DNA of 64,000 nucleotides from Bacillus sp. AFS059628 (GTDB taxonomy: Bacteria; Bacillota; Bacilli; Bacillales; Bacillaceae_G): positions 107,135 through 171,134 of the forward strand of contig NZ_NVEC01000003.1 in assembly GCF_002571225.1 (NCBI RefSeq), given 5' to 3'. The number at the start of each line of letters is the position of its first letter. The stretch's first letter is position 1. The translations under genes were made by a program, and so were the position numbers. Below the pieces are notes generated by a model that saw nothing but the letters and a program-made list of their open reading frames with translations, ran no database searches and was not told where the DNA came from. Of the stretch, positions 16,829-25,862 are shown one piece after another.

Positions 16829-16848
16829 CGGGGAGAGGGGTAGATTTC

Positions 16849-18192
16849 ATGTTGCATCGTTATCTTCCAATGACAGAAGAAGACAAAAAAGAAATGTTAC
16901 AAACGATCGGCGTTCAAACGATTGATGAGTTATTCTCTGATATTCCAGAGAGTGTTCGTTTTAAAGGGGATTTAAAAATTAAAGAAGCAAAATCAGAGCC
17001 AGAGCTGTTAAAAGAGTTAACTCAAATGGCTAGTAAAAATGCTAACTTAAAAGAGTACGCTTCTTTCTTAGGAGCAGGCGTATACGATCATTACGCTCCA
17101 GTAATCGTAGATCATGTTATCTCTCGCTCAGAATTTTATACAGCTTACACGCCATACCAACCGGAAATTTCACAAGGGGAATTACAAGCAATTTTTGAAT
17201 TCCAAACAATGATTTGTGAATTAACAGGAATGGATGTAGCAAACTCTTCTATGTACGACGGAGGTACAGCTTTAGCTGAAGCGGCAATGCTAGCAGCTGG
17301 CCATACTCGTAAAAAGAAAATTCTTGTATCTAGCGCAGTTCATCCAGAATCAAGAGCTGTACTTGAAACATATGCAAAAGGTCAACATCTTGAAGTTGTT
17401 GAAATTAATCATAAAGATGGTGTAACAGATTTAGACGTATTACAAGGTGAAGTAGATGATACAGTTGCTTGTGTAATCGTTCAATATCCAAACTTCTTCG
17501 GACAAGTTGAAAAATTAGCTGATATTGAAAAAATCGTTCATCAACAAAAATCATTATTTATCGTTTCTTCAAATCCATTATCATTAGGCGCATTAACACC
17601 ACCAGGAAAATTTGGTGCTGATATTGTCATCGGTGATGCACAACCATTTGGTATCCCAACGCAGTTTGGTGGACCACACTGTGGTTACTTTGCAACGACG
17701 AAAGCATTTATGCGTAAAATTCCAGGACGTCTTGTCGGACAAACTGTAGATTCAGATGGTAAACGTGGATTTGTATTAACGTTACAAGCACGTGAACAGC
17801 ATATTCGCCGTGACAAAGCGACATCTAACATTTGTTCAAACCAAGCGTTAAATGCATTAGCAGCATCAGTTGCAATGACGGCACTTGGTAAACAAGGTGT
17901 GAAAGAAATGGCACGTCAAAACATTTCTAAAGCACAATATGCAAAACGTCAATTTGAAGCAAAAGGCTTCACAGTTACATTTGCTGGACCATTCTTCAAT
18001 GAGTTCGTTGTAGATTGCAAGCGCCCAGTGAAAGAAGTAAACGATGCATTATTACAAAAGAATATTATCGGCGGTTACGACCTAGGCCGTGATTATAAAG
18101 AGCATGAGAACCATATGCTTGTAGCAGTAACAGAGCTTCGTACAAAAGAGGAAATTGACACACTTGTAAACGAAATGGGGGCTATCCAATGA
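16849..18192 (+). CDS. gcvPA: Glycine dehydrogenase (decarboxylating) subunit 1
   Basis: 447 residues, the N-terminal half of the two-part P-protein. With GcvPB it decarboxylates glycine and loads the aminomethyl group on the H-protein lipoyl arm. The start [17 protein letters not shown] and the segments [12 protein letters not shown] and [13 protein letters not shown] are characteristic of the family. It lies 20 bases after gcvT and overlaps gcvPB by 4 bases. The PLP lysine is in the partner subunit. Confidence 0.96.
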   Translation: MLHRYLPMTEEDKKEMLQTIGVQTIDELFSDIPESVRFKGDLKIKEAKSEPELLKELTQMASKNANLKEYASFLGAGVYDHYAPVIVDHVISRSEFYTAYTPYQPEISQGELQAIFEFQTMICELTGMDVANSSMYDGGTALAEAAMLAAGHTRKKKILVSSAVHPESRAVLETYAKGQHLEVVEINHKDGVTDLDVLQGEVDDTVACVIVQYPNFFGQVEKLADIEKIVHQQKSLFIVSSNPLSLGALTPPGKFGADIVIGDAQPFGIPTQFGGPHCGYFATTKAFMRKIPGRLVGQTVDSDGKRGFVLTLQAREQHIRRDKATSNICSNQALNALAASVAMTALGKQGVKEMARQNISKAQYAKRQFEAKGFTVTFAGPFFNEFVVDCKRPVKEVNDALLQKNIIGGYDLGRDYKEHENHMLVAVTELRTKEEIDTLVNEMGAIQ

Positions 18193-19664
18193 AGAACCAA
18201 GACCAAGCACTTATCTTTGAAGTGAGTAAAGAAGGACGCATAGGATATAGCCTACCAAAATTAGATGTAGAAGAAGTGAAACTAGAAGATGTATTTGAGA
18301 GCGATTATATTCGAGTAGAAGATGCAGAGCTACCAGAAGTATCTGAACTTGATATTATGCGCCACTATACAGCACTTTCAAACCGTAACCACGGTGTAGA
18401 TTCTGGATTCTATCCACTTGGATCTTGTACGATGAAATATAATCCGAAAATTAATGAAAGTGTAGCTCGTTTCGCAGGATTTGCAAATATTCATCCGTTG
18501 CAAGATGAAAAGACAGTACAAGGTGCAATGGAATTAATGTACGACTTACAAGAGCATTTAATTGAAATTACAGGTATGGATACTGTTACATTACAACCAG
18601 CTGCTGGTGCACACGGAGAATGGACAGGCTTAATGTTAATTCGTGCATACCATGAAGCAAATGGTGACTTTAACCGTACGAAAGTAATTGTTCCTGACTC
18701 TGCTCACGGAACAAATCCAGCATCTGCAACTGTAGCTGGTTTTGAAACAATTACAGTAAAATCAAATGAACATGGTCTTGTTGACCTAGAAGATTTAAAA
18801 CGTGTTGTAAATGAAGAAACAGCAGCACTTATGTTAACAAACCCTAATACATTAGGTCTATTCGAAGAAAATATTTTAGAAATGGCAGAAATCGTCCATA
18901 ACGCAGGCGGTAAATTATACTATGATGGTGCAAACTTAAATGCGGTATTAAGCCAAGCGCGCCCAGGAGATATGGGATTTGACGTTGTGCATTTAAACCT
19001 TCATAAAACATTTACAGGTCCTCACGGCGGCGGTGGCCCAGGTTCTGGTCCAGTAGGTGTGAAAGCTGATTTAATTCCGTACTTACCAAAACCAATTTTA
19101 GAGAAAACGGAAGATGGCTATCGCTTTAACTATGACCGTCCAGAAGCAATTGGGCGCGTAAAACCATTCTACGGTAACTTCGGAATTAACGTTCGTGCAT
19201 ACACATACATTCGTTCTATGGGGCCAGATGGATTACGTGCAGTAACGGAGTATGCGGTATTAAATGCGAACTATATGATGAGAAGATTAGCACCATTCTA
19301 TGATCTTCCGTTCGATAGACATTGTAAGCATGAGTTTGTATTATCAGGTCGTCGTCAAAAGAAACTTGGTGTCCGTACATTAGATATTGCAAAACGCCTG
19401 CTTGATTTCGGTTACCATCCACCAACAATTTACTTCCCATTAAATGTGGAAGAATGTATTATGATTGAGCCGACAGAAACAGAATCAAAAGAAACATTAG
19501 ACGGTTTCATTGATAAGATGATTCAGATCGCTAAAGAAGTAGAAGAAAATCCAGAAGTTGTACAAGAAGCACCTCATACAACAGTCATTAAACGTTTAGA
19601 CGAAACGATGGCTGCACGTAAACCAGTTTTACGTTATGAAAAGCCAGCTCCTGTACAAGTTTGA
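18189..19664 (+). CDS. gcvPB: Glycine dehydrogenase (decarboxylating) subunit 2
   Basis: 491 residues, the PLP-binding half of the split P-protein. The cofactor Lys is residue 273 in [32 protein letters not shown] (from residue 76) and [11 protein letters not shown] (residues 137-147) are family signatures. ATG overlaps the gcvPA stop, so translation is coupled. A terminator follows 15 bases after the stop, ending the gcv operon. Confidence 0.96.
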   Translation: MKNQDQALIFEVSKEGRIGYSLPKLDVEEVKLEDVFESDYIRVEDAELPEVSELDIMRHYTALSNRNHGVDSGFYPLGSCTMKYNPKINESVARFAGFANIHPLQDEKTVQGAMELMYDLQEHLIEITGMDTVTLQPAAGAHGEWTGLMLIRAYHEANGDFNRTKVIVPDSAHGTNPASATVAGFETITVKSNEHGLVDLEDLKRVVNEETAALMLTNPNTLGLFEENILEMAEIVHNAGGKLYYDGANLNAVLSQARPGDMGFDVVHLNLHKTFTGPHGGGGPGSGPVGVKADLIPYLPKPILEKTEDGYRFNYDRPEAIGRVKPFYGNFGINVRAYTYIRSMGPDGLRAVTEYAVLNANYMMRRLAPFYDLPFDRHCKHEFVLSGRRQKKLGVRTLDIAKRLLDFGYHPPTIYFPLNVEECIMIEPTETESKETLDGFIDKMIQIAKEVEENPEVVQEAPHTTVIKRLDETMAARKPVLRYEKPAPVQV

Positions 19665-19679
19665 TTAGAATAACAAAGG

Positions 19680-19709
19680 AAGAACTCGCTATATGCGAGT
19701 TCTTTTTTT
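19680..19709 (+). terminator. Intrinsic terminator of the gcv operon
   Basis: AAGAACTCGC pairs with GCGAGTTCTT around a short TATAT loop and is followed by a run of T. Confidence 0.88.
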
Positions 19710-19765
19710 GTATGGAGAATTTGTTCCGCAATTTGTGGTCTGATAATCAGTAGAGATGAAAAAAA

Positions 19766-19792
19766 CACCCACTGATTAAAGTTTCACTTTAT
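19766..19792. repeat. Fragment of a dispersed intergenic repeat
   Basis: CTGATTAAAGTTTCACTTTAT is found in inverse orientation at 45283-45303 with one difference. Both copies are intergenic. This looks like a short remnant of the same B. cereus-group repeat family. Confidence 0.4.
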
Positions 19793-20003
19793 GCAGAAGT
19801 GGTGAAGAAAATGTTAAAAATTTATATTTTTTGTTTCATAATGGTGTAAAGAAGCAGTTTTATAGGTGATTTTGTTGAAAAAGTCAGTTTGATAAAAGTA
19901 TTTATTTTTGTTAGAATTTTATTGAAATTAAGAAGATGTAATGAGATAGGAATGACTCATTTTTATGTATATGTGAAAAAACGAGCAAGTTGGGGGTGAA
20001 AAT

Positions 20004-20228
20004 GTGGGATATCGGTGTTATAGAATGATATACCATTTAGAAAACGGAAAAACGATTAAAGATGTAAAAGAATTTTGTTATCGAGACCAAGGAAAAGTGC
20101 TAGAAAGAGTAGCGCATCGTGTAATGGATAATAGAGAAGTAACGGCAATTGATAAGCAAGGAACGATCATTTCAATAGCATGTGAGGACATTGTAAAGGT
20201 GGAACTTGATTACATAACAGAAAGTTAA
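20004..20228 (+). CDS. Small conserved hypothetical protein, 74 residues
   Basis: It starts at GTG 20004, 8 bases after GGGGGTG; ATG 20025 is a less likely alternative. The sequence looks beta-rich (IYHLENGKTIKDVKEF, VTAIDKQGTIISIACEDIVKVELDY) with no membrane segment. I do not recognise a family. The 340 bases upstream hold no other gene apart from a repeat fragment. Confidence 0.55.
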   Translation: MGYRCYRMIYHLENGKTIKDVKEFCYRDQGKVLERVAHRVMDNREVTAIDKQGTIISIACEDIVKVELDYITES

Positions 20229-20298
20229 CCTTGAGTCATATCGAATTATTCGATAAAATATACTGTTGAATGGTGAAGTGAGAAGAGAGGAGTTTATC

Positions 20299-20490
20299 AT
20301 GGGTAGTACAAGACACTTTTATATGTTTATCTTAGCGTTTGTTCTAGTTGTGGCATTAACGATTTATTTAATTGTTGATAGCACTTGGTACAACACAGTT
20401 CATCCGGCGTTCCTTCTGTTTATGTATGTAGGAATTGCGGTAGTGAGTTTCGGAATGAGAGATGAGATGTTAGATCGCTTTGAAAAGTGA
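20299..20490 (+). CDS. Small two-helix membrane protein
   Basis: 63 residues from ATG 20299 (GAGAGGAG upstream). Two hydrophobic helices (FYMFILAFVLVVALTIYLIV and PAFLLFMYVGIAVVSFGM) are followed by a charged tail. The family is not recognised. A terminator follows at 20501-20532. Confidence 0.6.
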   Translation: MGSTRHFYMFILAFVLVVALTIYLIVDSTWYNTVHPAFLLFMYVGIAVVSFGMRDEMLDRFEK

Positions 20491-20500
20491 TACATATACG

Positions 20501-20532
20501 AAAGACCAACAGGAAAATGTTGGTCTTTTTTT
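20501..20532 (+). terminator. Intrinsic terminator
   Basis: AAAGACCAACA pairs with TGTTGGTCTTT and a T run follows, insulating the next operon. Confidence 0.85.
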
Positions 20533-20550
20533 CTTGCCAAAAATAGGATG

Positions 20551-20595
20551 GTGTGTATATACTGTATATATAAGGTATATACAGTATGTACACAC
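20551..20595. promoter_or_regulatory. GntR (YtrA-type) operator, 20-base inverted repeat
   Basis: GTGTGTATATACTGTATATA and TATATACAGTATGTACACAC are reverse complements at 19 of 20 positions, with a 5-base spacer. The palindrome ends about 12 bases before the start codon of the GntR gene at 20607 and covers the probable promoter. It is very likely the autoregulatory operator of that regulator. Confidence 0.75.
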
Positions 20596-20606
20596 TGGAG
20601 GAAAAC

Positions 20607-20981
20607 ATGAATATTATTATTTCGAATTCTTCCCAAGACCCTATTTATGTACAAATAAGAAAACAATTAAGCCAGCTTATTTTAAATGGTGGTTTAAAGG
20701 GTGGAGACCAATTACCGTCTATTCGTAGCTTAGCGAAAGAATTACAAATTAGTGTAATTACTACGAAGCGTGCGTACGAGGAGCTTGAAAAAGAAGGATA
20801 TATAGAAACTGTTGCTGGGAAGGGGACTTATGTTTCACGTAAAAATAATGAACTACTAAAAGAACAGCGAATTCGTCTATTGGAAAGTAAAGCGGAAGAG
20901 ATTGTAAATGAAAGTAAAGCGTTGCAGCTTTCACTTGAAGATTTACAGCAGATGATTGCGTGTTTATATGAGGGGGAATAA
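20607..20981 (+). CDS. GntR-family (YtrA subfamily) transcriptional regulator
   Basis: 124 residues from ATG 20607 (ACTGGAGG upstream). The first 75 residues form the GntR winged helix (PIYVQIRKQLSQLI, LPSIRSLAKELQIS, TTKRAYEELEKEGYIETVAGKGTYV). Instead of a large effector domain there is a short helical tail of about 50 residues, which defines the YtrA subfamily that controls ABC transporters. It is first in an operon with an ATPase and four permeases and is preceded by a large palindrome, so it probably represses its own operon. Confidence 0.88.
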   Translation: MNIIISNSSQDPIYVQIRKQLSQLILNGGLKGGDQLPSIRSLAKELQISVITTKRAYEELEKEGYIETVAGKGTYVSRKNNELLKEQRIRLLESKAEEIVNESKALQLSLEDLQQMIACLYEGE

Positions 20982-20984
20982 GGG

Positions 20985-21857
20985 ATGTTAGAGCTAAAAA
21001 ATGTTTGTAAAAGTTATCAAGATTTTGCAGTGAAAAATATAAGTTTTACACTACCACGCGGATATATTATGGGATTTGTCGGACCGAATGGAGCCGGAAA
21101 AAGTACGACGATCAAAATGATTATGAACTTAATTCGAAAAGATAGCGGCGATATAAAAATTTTTGGCAAGGACAATAAGAAAGCCGAAAAGGAAATAAAA
21201 CAAAATATTGGTTTTGTATATGATGAAAATCATTATTATGAAGATTTAACGTGTGAACAAATGAAACGTATTATTGCACCGTTATATAAAAGGTGGGACG
21301 AAGAGCAGTATCAATCGTATATGCATAGATTACAAGTTCCAAAGTATAAAAAAATTAAAGAACTATCAAAAGGGATGAAAATGAAATTTGCGATTGCCAT
21401 CGCACTTTCACATCACGCAGAGTTTATCATCATGGATGAACCGACAGCAGGATTAGATCCAGTTGTTCGAAGTGAATTGCTTGATATGTTGCAAGAGATT
21501 GTAATGGAAGATGAAGTATCTGTATTATTCTCAACTCATATTACAACAGACTTAGAGCGTATCGCAGATTATATTACGTTCATCAATGATGGAGAAATTA
21601 TATTTACTGGTGAGAAAGATGAACTAATGGAGAACTACGTAATTGTAAAGGGAAGTAATGATTTATTAGACCGAGAAGGAAAAGAGCTATTTGTTGGATT
21701 ACGAAAAAATAAATTTGGTTTCGAAGGTTTAGCGAAGGATAAACAAGCAATTGTCGATTGGTTTGGAAATGAGGTTGTACTAGAAAAGCCTACATTAGAT
21801 GATATTATCGTTTACACTGCGAAAGGGAGAGGTGCCTATGCGTCAGCTCATCTATAA
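20985..21857 (+). CDS. ABC transporter ATP-binding protein
   Basis: 290 residues, starting 3 bases after the gntR stop. It has Walker A GPNGAGKST, Q-loop region NIGFVYDENHYYEDL, the signature region LSKGMKMKFAIAIAL (LSKGM in place of LSGGQ, usual in this subfamily), Walker B EFIIMDEPTAGLDP and the switch His in FSTHI. A C-terminal extension of about 70 residues follows, as in YtrB-type and bacitracin/antibiotic-response exporters. It would energise the four permeases that follow. Substrate unknown. Confidence 0.88.
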   Translation: MLELKNVCKSYQDFAVKNISFTLPRGYIMGFVGPNGAGKSTTIKMIMNLIRKDSGDIKIFGKDNKKAEKEIKQNIGFVYDENHYYEDLTCEQMKRIIAPLYKRWDEEQYQSYMHRLQVPKYKKIKELSKGMKMKFAIAIALSHHAEFIIMDEPTAGLDPVVRSELLDMLQEIVMEDEVSVLFSTHITTDLERIADYITFINDGEIIFTGEKDELMENYVIVKGSNDLLDREGKELFVGLRKNKFGFEGLAKDKQAIVDWFGNEVVLEKPTLDDIIVYTAKGRGAYASAHL

Positions 21858-22506
21858 AGATTTGTTCTTTTTTAGGGTAACGTGGTTAGTGAATCTAATT
21901 ATGCCTCTTGTATTATTTATGTTAGACCCAAGTGTTGAATTGTTATTTTCGATGAGTTGTCTATTTATAACCCTTTCTTCCGTTATGACGTTAACCTTTA
22001 TGGATGAAAGGAATAAAAGTGACATTATTATAAATAGTTTGCCGGTAAGTCGAAAGGATATCATAATTGCTAGATATATTTCCTGTGCAATATTTATTGT
22101 TGGTGGCATGCTCTCTACGATGTTAGTTGTTTTTCTTATAAGGGGCATTGCGGTTATTGGTGATATCGGTGTATATCATCCTAATTTATACATTGAAATT
22201 CCGTGGTATGAAGTAATAAATGGAGCTGTTTACGCCATGTTTTTTGTTGTAATATTTTTTCCTAGTTATTATGTTACAAGGTCAAAGATAGCACGGAGTA
22301 TAGTGTCAGGAGCATCAATGGCAGTTGGTGGAATTGCTTGGATATTCATAGGAGATGGATTGAATGCAACAACACCTTCATTCATTGAGTGGATTATGAA
22401 TCCAATGCATATTGCTTTATTTATAGTTGGAGGAATCATAGTAGCTAGTGTCTATATCATTTCTATGTTTCTTACAATTAAAATTTATGAAGCACGTGAT
22501 TTATAG
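21838..22506 (+). CDS. ABC-2 type permease 1
   Basis: 222 residues from ATG 21838, overlapping the ATPase gene by 20 bases (GAGAGGTG upstream). Six hydrophobic helices are visible. The N-terminus MRQLIYKDLFFFRVTW, the mid-protein MDERNKSDIIINSLPVSRKDIIIARY motif and the C-terminal KIYEARDL recur in the next three genes, so all four are paralogues. Belongs with ABC-2 transporter permeases. Confidence 0.8.
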   Translation: MRQLIYKDLFFFRVTWLVNLIMPLVLFMLDPSVELLFSMSCLFITLSSVMTLTFMDERNKSDIIINSLPVSRKDIIIARYISCAIFIVGGMLSTMLVVFLIRGIAVIGDIGVYHPNLYIEIPWYEVINGAVYAMFFVVIFFPSYYVTRSKIARSIVSGASMAVGGIAWIFIGDGLNATTPSFIEWIMNPMHIALFIVGGIIVASVYIISMFLTIKIYEARDL

Positions 22507-22520
22507 AGAGGAGAATTCAT

Positions 22521-23153
22521 ATGCAACAGTTGATTTTGAAGGAGTTTTTCTTACAGAAGAAGATATTTCCTTTCTATTTTTTAATACCTATTTTATCTGT
22601 TTTTAGGGATTCCGTTCAACCAATGGGGATTGCAATAGGGTTATTTATAACATGTAGTACAATTCTTTATATTTCTTTTTATCATGAGGAGAAAAGTAAA
22701 ACAGAAAAAGTATTAGTGAGTTTGCCTATAACGAGAAAAGAGATAGTTATAGCTAAATATATTTCGAGCTCATTATTTATTATAGCTGGTTTGAGTATCA
22801 CTTTTATAGTCATAACATTAGGAAATGTTTTATTGGACAGAGATATAGTTATTCCTGGATATGCGATATTTTCAGCAATAGTAGCAACTTTGATTTATTG
22901 TGTAGTAACGATACCTGCTAATTACATTGGAGGATATAAAGCTACTTCTGTCTTGAATATTATTATGGTTTTGCCTTTAACCGGTATGATTGGCCTTATG
23001 TGCAATGTTTTTGGTGATAAAACAATTATGTTAAAAGTACTTCACTCTCAAGAGGCTACACAAGCAATGGGTGTTCTTGGTATCGGAGTATTAGTGAGTA
23101 TATTCGTATCAATGTTCCTCTCAATGAAAATGTTTCAGGAGGCAGAGTTATAG
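22521..23153 (+). CDS. ABC-2 type permease 2
   Basis: 210 residues, 14 bases after the first permease with GAGAGGAG upstream. It shares the N-terminal QLILKEFFLQKK pattern, the segment EEKSKTEKVLVSLPITRKEIVIAKY and the end KMFQEAEL with its neighbours. Six membrane helices. Likely a subunit of the same exporter, product of tandem duplication. Confidence 0.8.
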   Translation: MQQLILKEFFLQKKIFPFYFLIPILSVFRDSVQPMGIAIGLFITCSTILYISFYHEEKSKTEKVLVSLPITRKEIVIAKYISSSLFIIAGLSITFIVITLGNVLLDRDIVIPGYAIFSAIVATLIYCVVTIPANYIGGYKATSVLNIIMVLPLTGMIGLMCNVFGDKTIMLKVLHSQEATQAMGVLGIGVLVSIFVSMFLSMKMFQEAEL

Positions 23154-23185
23154 AAGGGACATTTTCATACTAGGAGGTGTAATAC

Positions 23186-23809
23186 ATGATCAAGCAATTA
23201 GTTTTAAAAGATATGATGATGCAAAGAAAGTTAGGATTTGTTTATCTTATATGTTTCTTGTTCCTGCTCATTGTTGATTTTTGTAGTGATAGTTTTTGGA
23301 TGACATTTAGTATGTTTGTACCTATTCTTGGCATGATACTGTCAATGAGCTATGAGGGGAAAAATAAAAGTGAACTAATAGTAAATAGTTTACCGTTTGA
23401 CCGTAAAGATATTGTCATAGGGAAGTACATATTTGTAAGTATTTTAGTTGCTCTAGGTGGATGTTTCTCACTAGTGGTTGGTTTAATACAGTTACAAAAT
23501 GAACAGATGACTGGATTTATGCTGTGGGGAGAAATGCTCGGAGGTATAACAGGTGGGTTTGTTTGTAGCATAATTGTACTCCCAATTGAATTTTCAGTAG
23601 GATATAGTAGTGTAAAACAAATCGCTCCCTTTATCGGAATTGCATTTGGTTATTTAAGTGGACTGATTGTAAGTAAAGTATGGTTAGATGTAGAAAATGT
23701 TTGGAGCATGAGTCTAGTCGTAAATAGTTGCTTTATAGCAGGATTGCTTCTTTTATATGTTATGTCTATGTTACTCTCAATTAACTTATATAATGAGCGT
23801 GATTTATGA
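23186..23809 (+). CDS. ABC-2 type permease 3
   Basis: 207 residues after a strong AGGAGGTG. It begins with KQLVLKDMMMQRKLGF and contains YEGKNKSELIVNSLPFDRKDIVIGKY, the same mid-protein motif as the neighbouring permeases. Six hydrophobic helices and the end LYNERDL. It overlaps nothing; the next gene starts 16 bases later. Confidence 0.8.
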   Translation: MIKQLVLKDMMMQRKLGFVYLICFLFLLIVDFCSDSFWMTFSMFVPILGMILSMSYEGKNKSELIVNSLPFDRKDIVIGKYIFVSILVALGGCFSLVVGLIQLQNEQMTGFMLWGEMLGGITGGFVCSIIVLPIEFSVGYSSVKQIAPFIGIAFGYLSGLIVSKVWLDVENVWSMSLVVNSCFIAGLLLLYVMSMLLSINLYNERDL

Positions 23810-23825
23810 GGGGAGGATAATAGTT

Positions 23826-24419
23826 TTGAAACAACTAATTTTAAAAGATTTCATCATTCAATGGAAATTTTTAATTTGGTATATACTGTATCCTGTTTTC
23901 TTTTATATGGCCTTAACAGATACGGAAAATTTGTTCATAATTATGTCAGTAATTTTTACAATTGGGGCAACAGTAAAAACGTTTGAAGCAGATAGTAAAA
24001 ATGAGAGTGAAGTTATAGTAAGTAGTTTACCAATATGGAGAAAACAAATTGTGTATGCGAAATATATAGTAGCAATTATTATTCTTTTTATAAGCGTAAC
24101 GGTCAGTTGTTTCACGATGGGAATGAAGAGTGGGGTTAACCTATTTGAATTTATTGAAACGACAATGGTTGCTAGTATTAGCTTGATTTTAATGTATTTA
24201 AGTTTTGTTTTACCAATATCGTTTTGGTTAGCATATAAAAAAACTATTTTTATTGCGATTTTTATATTGATAGTGCCTATGGCTGTTTCTTCTATTTTCT
24301 TTGGAATCAACCTAGAACAAATTCAACTATATAACAGCATGTTATTCATTAGTTCGATATGCATGTTCATAATATCTATCTTCGTTTCAGTGAAATTGTA
24401 TGAGAAGAGAGAATTTTAA
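23826..24419 (+). CDS. ABC-2 type permease 4
   Basis: 197 residues from TTG 23826, chosen because GGGGAGG lies 8-9 bases upstream and the product then begins KQLILKDFIIQWKF like its paralogues; the frame from 23757 overlaps permease 3. It contains DSKNESEVIVSSLPIWRKQIVYAKY and ends LYEKREF. Last gene of the gntR-ABC operon, followed by a terminator. Confidence 0.78.
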   Translation: MKQLILKDFIIQWKFLIWYILYPVFFYMALTDTENLFIIMSVIFTIGATVKTFEADSKNESEVIVSSLPIWRKQIVYAKYIVAIIILFISVTVSCFTMGMKSGVNLFEFIETTMVASISLILMYLSFVLPISFWLAYKKTIFIAIFILIVPMAVSSIFFGINLEQIQLYNSMLFISSICMFIISIFVSVKLYEKREF

Positions 24420-24447
24420 AAGGTGCCTTATATAAGGCACCTTCTTC
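24418..24447. terminator. Intrinsic terminator of the gntR-ABC operon
   Basis: A perfect palindrome AAGGTGCCTTAT/ATAAGGCACCTT lies at the stop of the last permease gene, followed by TCTTC rather than a pure T run. It can also end the small convergent gene. Confidence 0.72.
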
Positions 24448-24598
24448 AATAACGACAATAGGAAAGTAAAAGTTTATAAACAGAGAGATTACTTGGTACA
24501 ACATCTTTTGGAGTATGTAATATAAAGCTGAAAACGATAACGAGAATGAGAAAGAGGAAAAATAAAAATAGAATTTGCTTATGTACGGAATTTTGCAT
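24446..24598 (-). CDS. Small single-pass membrane protein, 50 residues
   Basis: The start at 24598 is set by AAAGGAGTGG, 6 bases before the ATG; a longer frame from 24727 lacks a site and overlaps the next gene. Residues 10-28 form one hydrophobic helix (LFLFFLFLILVIVFSFIL) and the tail is short and polar. Family not recognised. Convergent with the ABC operon. Confidence 0.55.
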   Translation of the reverse strand: MQNSVHKQILFLFFLFLILVIVFSFILHTPKDVVPSNLSVYKLLLSYCRY

Positions 24599-24668
24599 AT
24601 TATCCACTCCTTTTTTAGGTAGTATGTCCAACAGAAAGGAATGTATGAAAAATGTTAGGGGGAGAAGG

Positions 24669-24854
24669 ATGAACAAAAGAAAATGGTTATATAGGATAGG
24701 AATATTTCTATCTTCAATCGGTCTCATATTAGCAAATTTTTACTCAGATATACCATCACCACTTCCTAGTTTGCATAAAGGGATTGGTATGAGTATTGCC
24801 ATAGTTGGTCTACTTTGTCTTATTACATCAAATTTCTATAAAAAATCTAAATAG
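24669..24854 (+). CDS. Small two-helix membrane protein, 61 residues
   Basis: ATG 24669 follows GGGGGAGAAGG; an upstream in-frame ATG at 24645 is possible. Two hydrophobic helices (LYRIGIFLSSIGLILANFY and GIGMSIAIVGLLCLITSNFY) flank a proline-rich loop (SDIPSPLPSLH). Not recognised. Divergent from the 50-residue gene. Confidence 0.55.
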   Translation: MNKRKWLYRIGIFLSSIGLILANFYSDIPSPLPSLHKGIGMSIAIVGLLCLITSNFYKKSK

Positions 24855-24858
24855 ACAT

Positions 24859-24901
24859 AAAAAGGACAGTTATTCTTTTTCAGATTAACTGTCCTTTTTA
24901 A
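24859..24901. terminator. Bidirectional intrinsic terminator
   Basis: AAAAAGGACAGTTA pairs with TAACTGTCCTTTTT around a 13-base loop between convergent small genes. Confidence 0.82.
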
Positions 24902-25127
24902 ATAACTTATTCCATAGCTTGGCGATACTCCATATAATGACGATTGCAATGGAGGCAATGATGGACCAAACAATTGATATCATTTCAAGTGTCATGTTAG
25001 GAAGGAATGTGAGAATGGATACTATTTTATGAAACAACCATTCTATTATATGAAAACTGATTTGCAGTAGAATGACAGTCCCAAGCGTAATCCATGCTAA
25101 CAGTTGCTTCCCTTTTTCTTTCCACAT
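24885..25127 (-). CDS. Small membrane protein, 80 residues
   Basis: ATG at 25127 follows GAGGTG with good spacing; the ATG at 25136 lies almost on top of that site. Two hydrophobic helices (LLAWITLGTVILLQISFHII and ISIVWSIIASIAIVIIWSI) and a basic C-terminus. It lies 15 bases after ykkD on the same strand, so it may be cotranscribed with the efflux genes. Function unknown. Confidence 0.58.
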   Translation of the reverse strand: MWKEKGKQLLAWITLGTVILLQISFHIIEWLFHKIVSILTFLPNMTLEMISIVWSIIASIAIVIIWSIAKLWNKLFKKDS

Positions 25128-25142
25128 GACATTCACCTCACG

Positions 25143-25457
25143 TTAGCTTAATAGTTTTAAGCCAACAGCGCCGCATAGAATGCAGCTTAAGAAGGCAAGA
25201 CGACGCCAATCCGCTGATTCACGGAAAATAAAAATACCTAGAAGTGCACTTCCGGCAGTTCCGATTCCAGTCCAAATCGCATAAGCAGTTCCCATCGGTA
25301 ATGTATTCATCGCAAGTGATAAGAAGAAGAAGCTTACGCCGAAGTTAGCGATCAAAATAACTTTTGGTGCCCAGCCTTTCTTTTCAGTGGCTACTTTCAT
25401 AAAGAGTACACCAATAATTTCACAAATACCAGCTAGAATTAAAAATACCCAAGCCAT
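25143..25457 (-). CDS. ykkD: SMR multidrug efflux subunit, YkkD-like
   Basis: 104 residues with four membrane helices. The SMR family features are the membrane Glu13 (ILAGICEIIGVLFMK) and the helix-3 GTAYAIWTGIGTAGSALLG motif. Its start lies next to the stop of the partner subunit upstream, so the two form a paired SMR system like B. subtilis YkkCD, reported for cationic drugs and guanidinium export. The last residues (GLKLLS) are normal for the family. Confidence 0.85.
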   Translation of the reverse strand: MAWVFLILAGICEIIGVLFMKVATEKKGWAPKVILIANFGVSFFFLSLAMNTLPMGTAYAIWTGIGTAGSALLGIFIFRESADWRRLAFLSCILCGAVGLKLLS

Positions 25458-25458
25458 T

Positions 25459-25791
25459 TTATGCGGCCTCCTTCGCTTCTTTTTCTTCTGTTACTCGTTT
25501 TAAACCAATTACGCCGAAGAAGATTAAGCCGATTAATAAAACTTTTACAATAGAGAAAGGTTCTCCGAAGATGAAAATTTCTGTAAGAACAATCCCACCA
25601 GCTCCAATTCCTGTAAAGACGGCGTATACAGTGCCGACAGGTAAATCTTTATAAGCTCTAAATAATAAAACGAAACTAATTGTAATTAATAATGCAACGC
25701 CAGCCCATTCAAGTGGTGCCTCCGCGTGTTTTAGTCCAATAACCCAAAAGATTTCAATAATACCAGCTAAGATTACATAAATCCATGCCAT
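25459..25791 (-). CDS. ykkC: SMR multidrug efflux subunit, YkkC-like
   Basis: 110 residues, four membrane helices, essential Glu13 in ILAGIIEIFWVIGLKH (the EIFWV motif is typical of YkkC/SugE-like subunits) and GTVYAVFTGIGAGG in helix 3. It has a charged C-terminal tail (RVTEEKEAKEAA). It lies immediately upstream of ykkD and downstream of a TetR gene, with a TetR-type operator before it. No guanidine riboswitch is visible in the 70-base leader. Confidence 0.87.
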   Translation of the reverse strand: MAWIYVILAGIIEIFWVIGLKHAEAPLEWAGVALLITISFVLLFRAYKDLPVGTVYAVFTGIGAGGIVLTEIFIFGEPFSIVKVLLIGLIFFGVIGLKRVTEEKEAKEAA

Positions 25792-25806
25792 ATGTCATTT
25801 CTCCTT

Positions 25807-25822
25807 CCTACCAGTCGTTAGG
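25807..25822. promoter_or_regulatory. TetR-type operator upstream of ykkC
   Basis: CCTACCAGTCGTTAGG matches the palindromic site before the tetR gene (26451-26466) at 14 of 16 bases. It lies 15 bases before the ykkC start codon. Confidence 0.65.
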
Positions 25823-25862
25823 TAAAGGGCTTAAAAACGACGCATTGCAAAGGAGCAATCCG

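Noticed and set aside
23903-24310. 135-residue minus-strand frame inside permease 4
   Set aside because: It is fully inside a supported gene and rich in Ile/Lys as expected for the antisense of a membrane protein.
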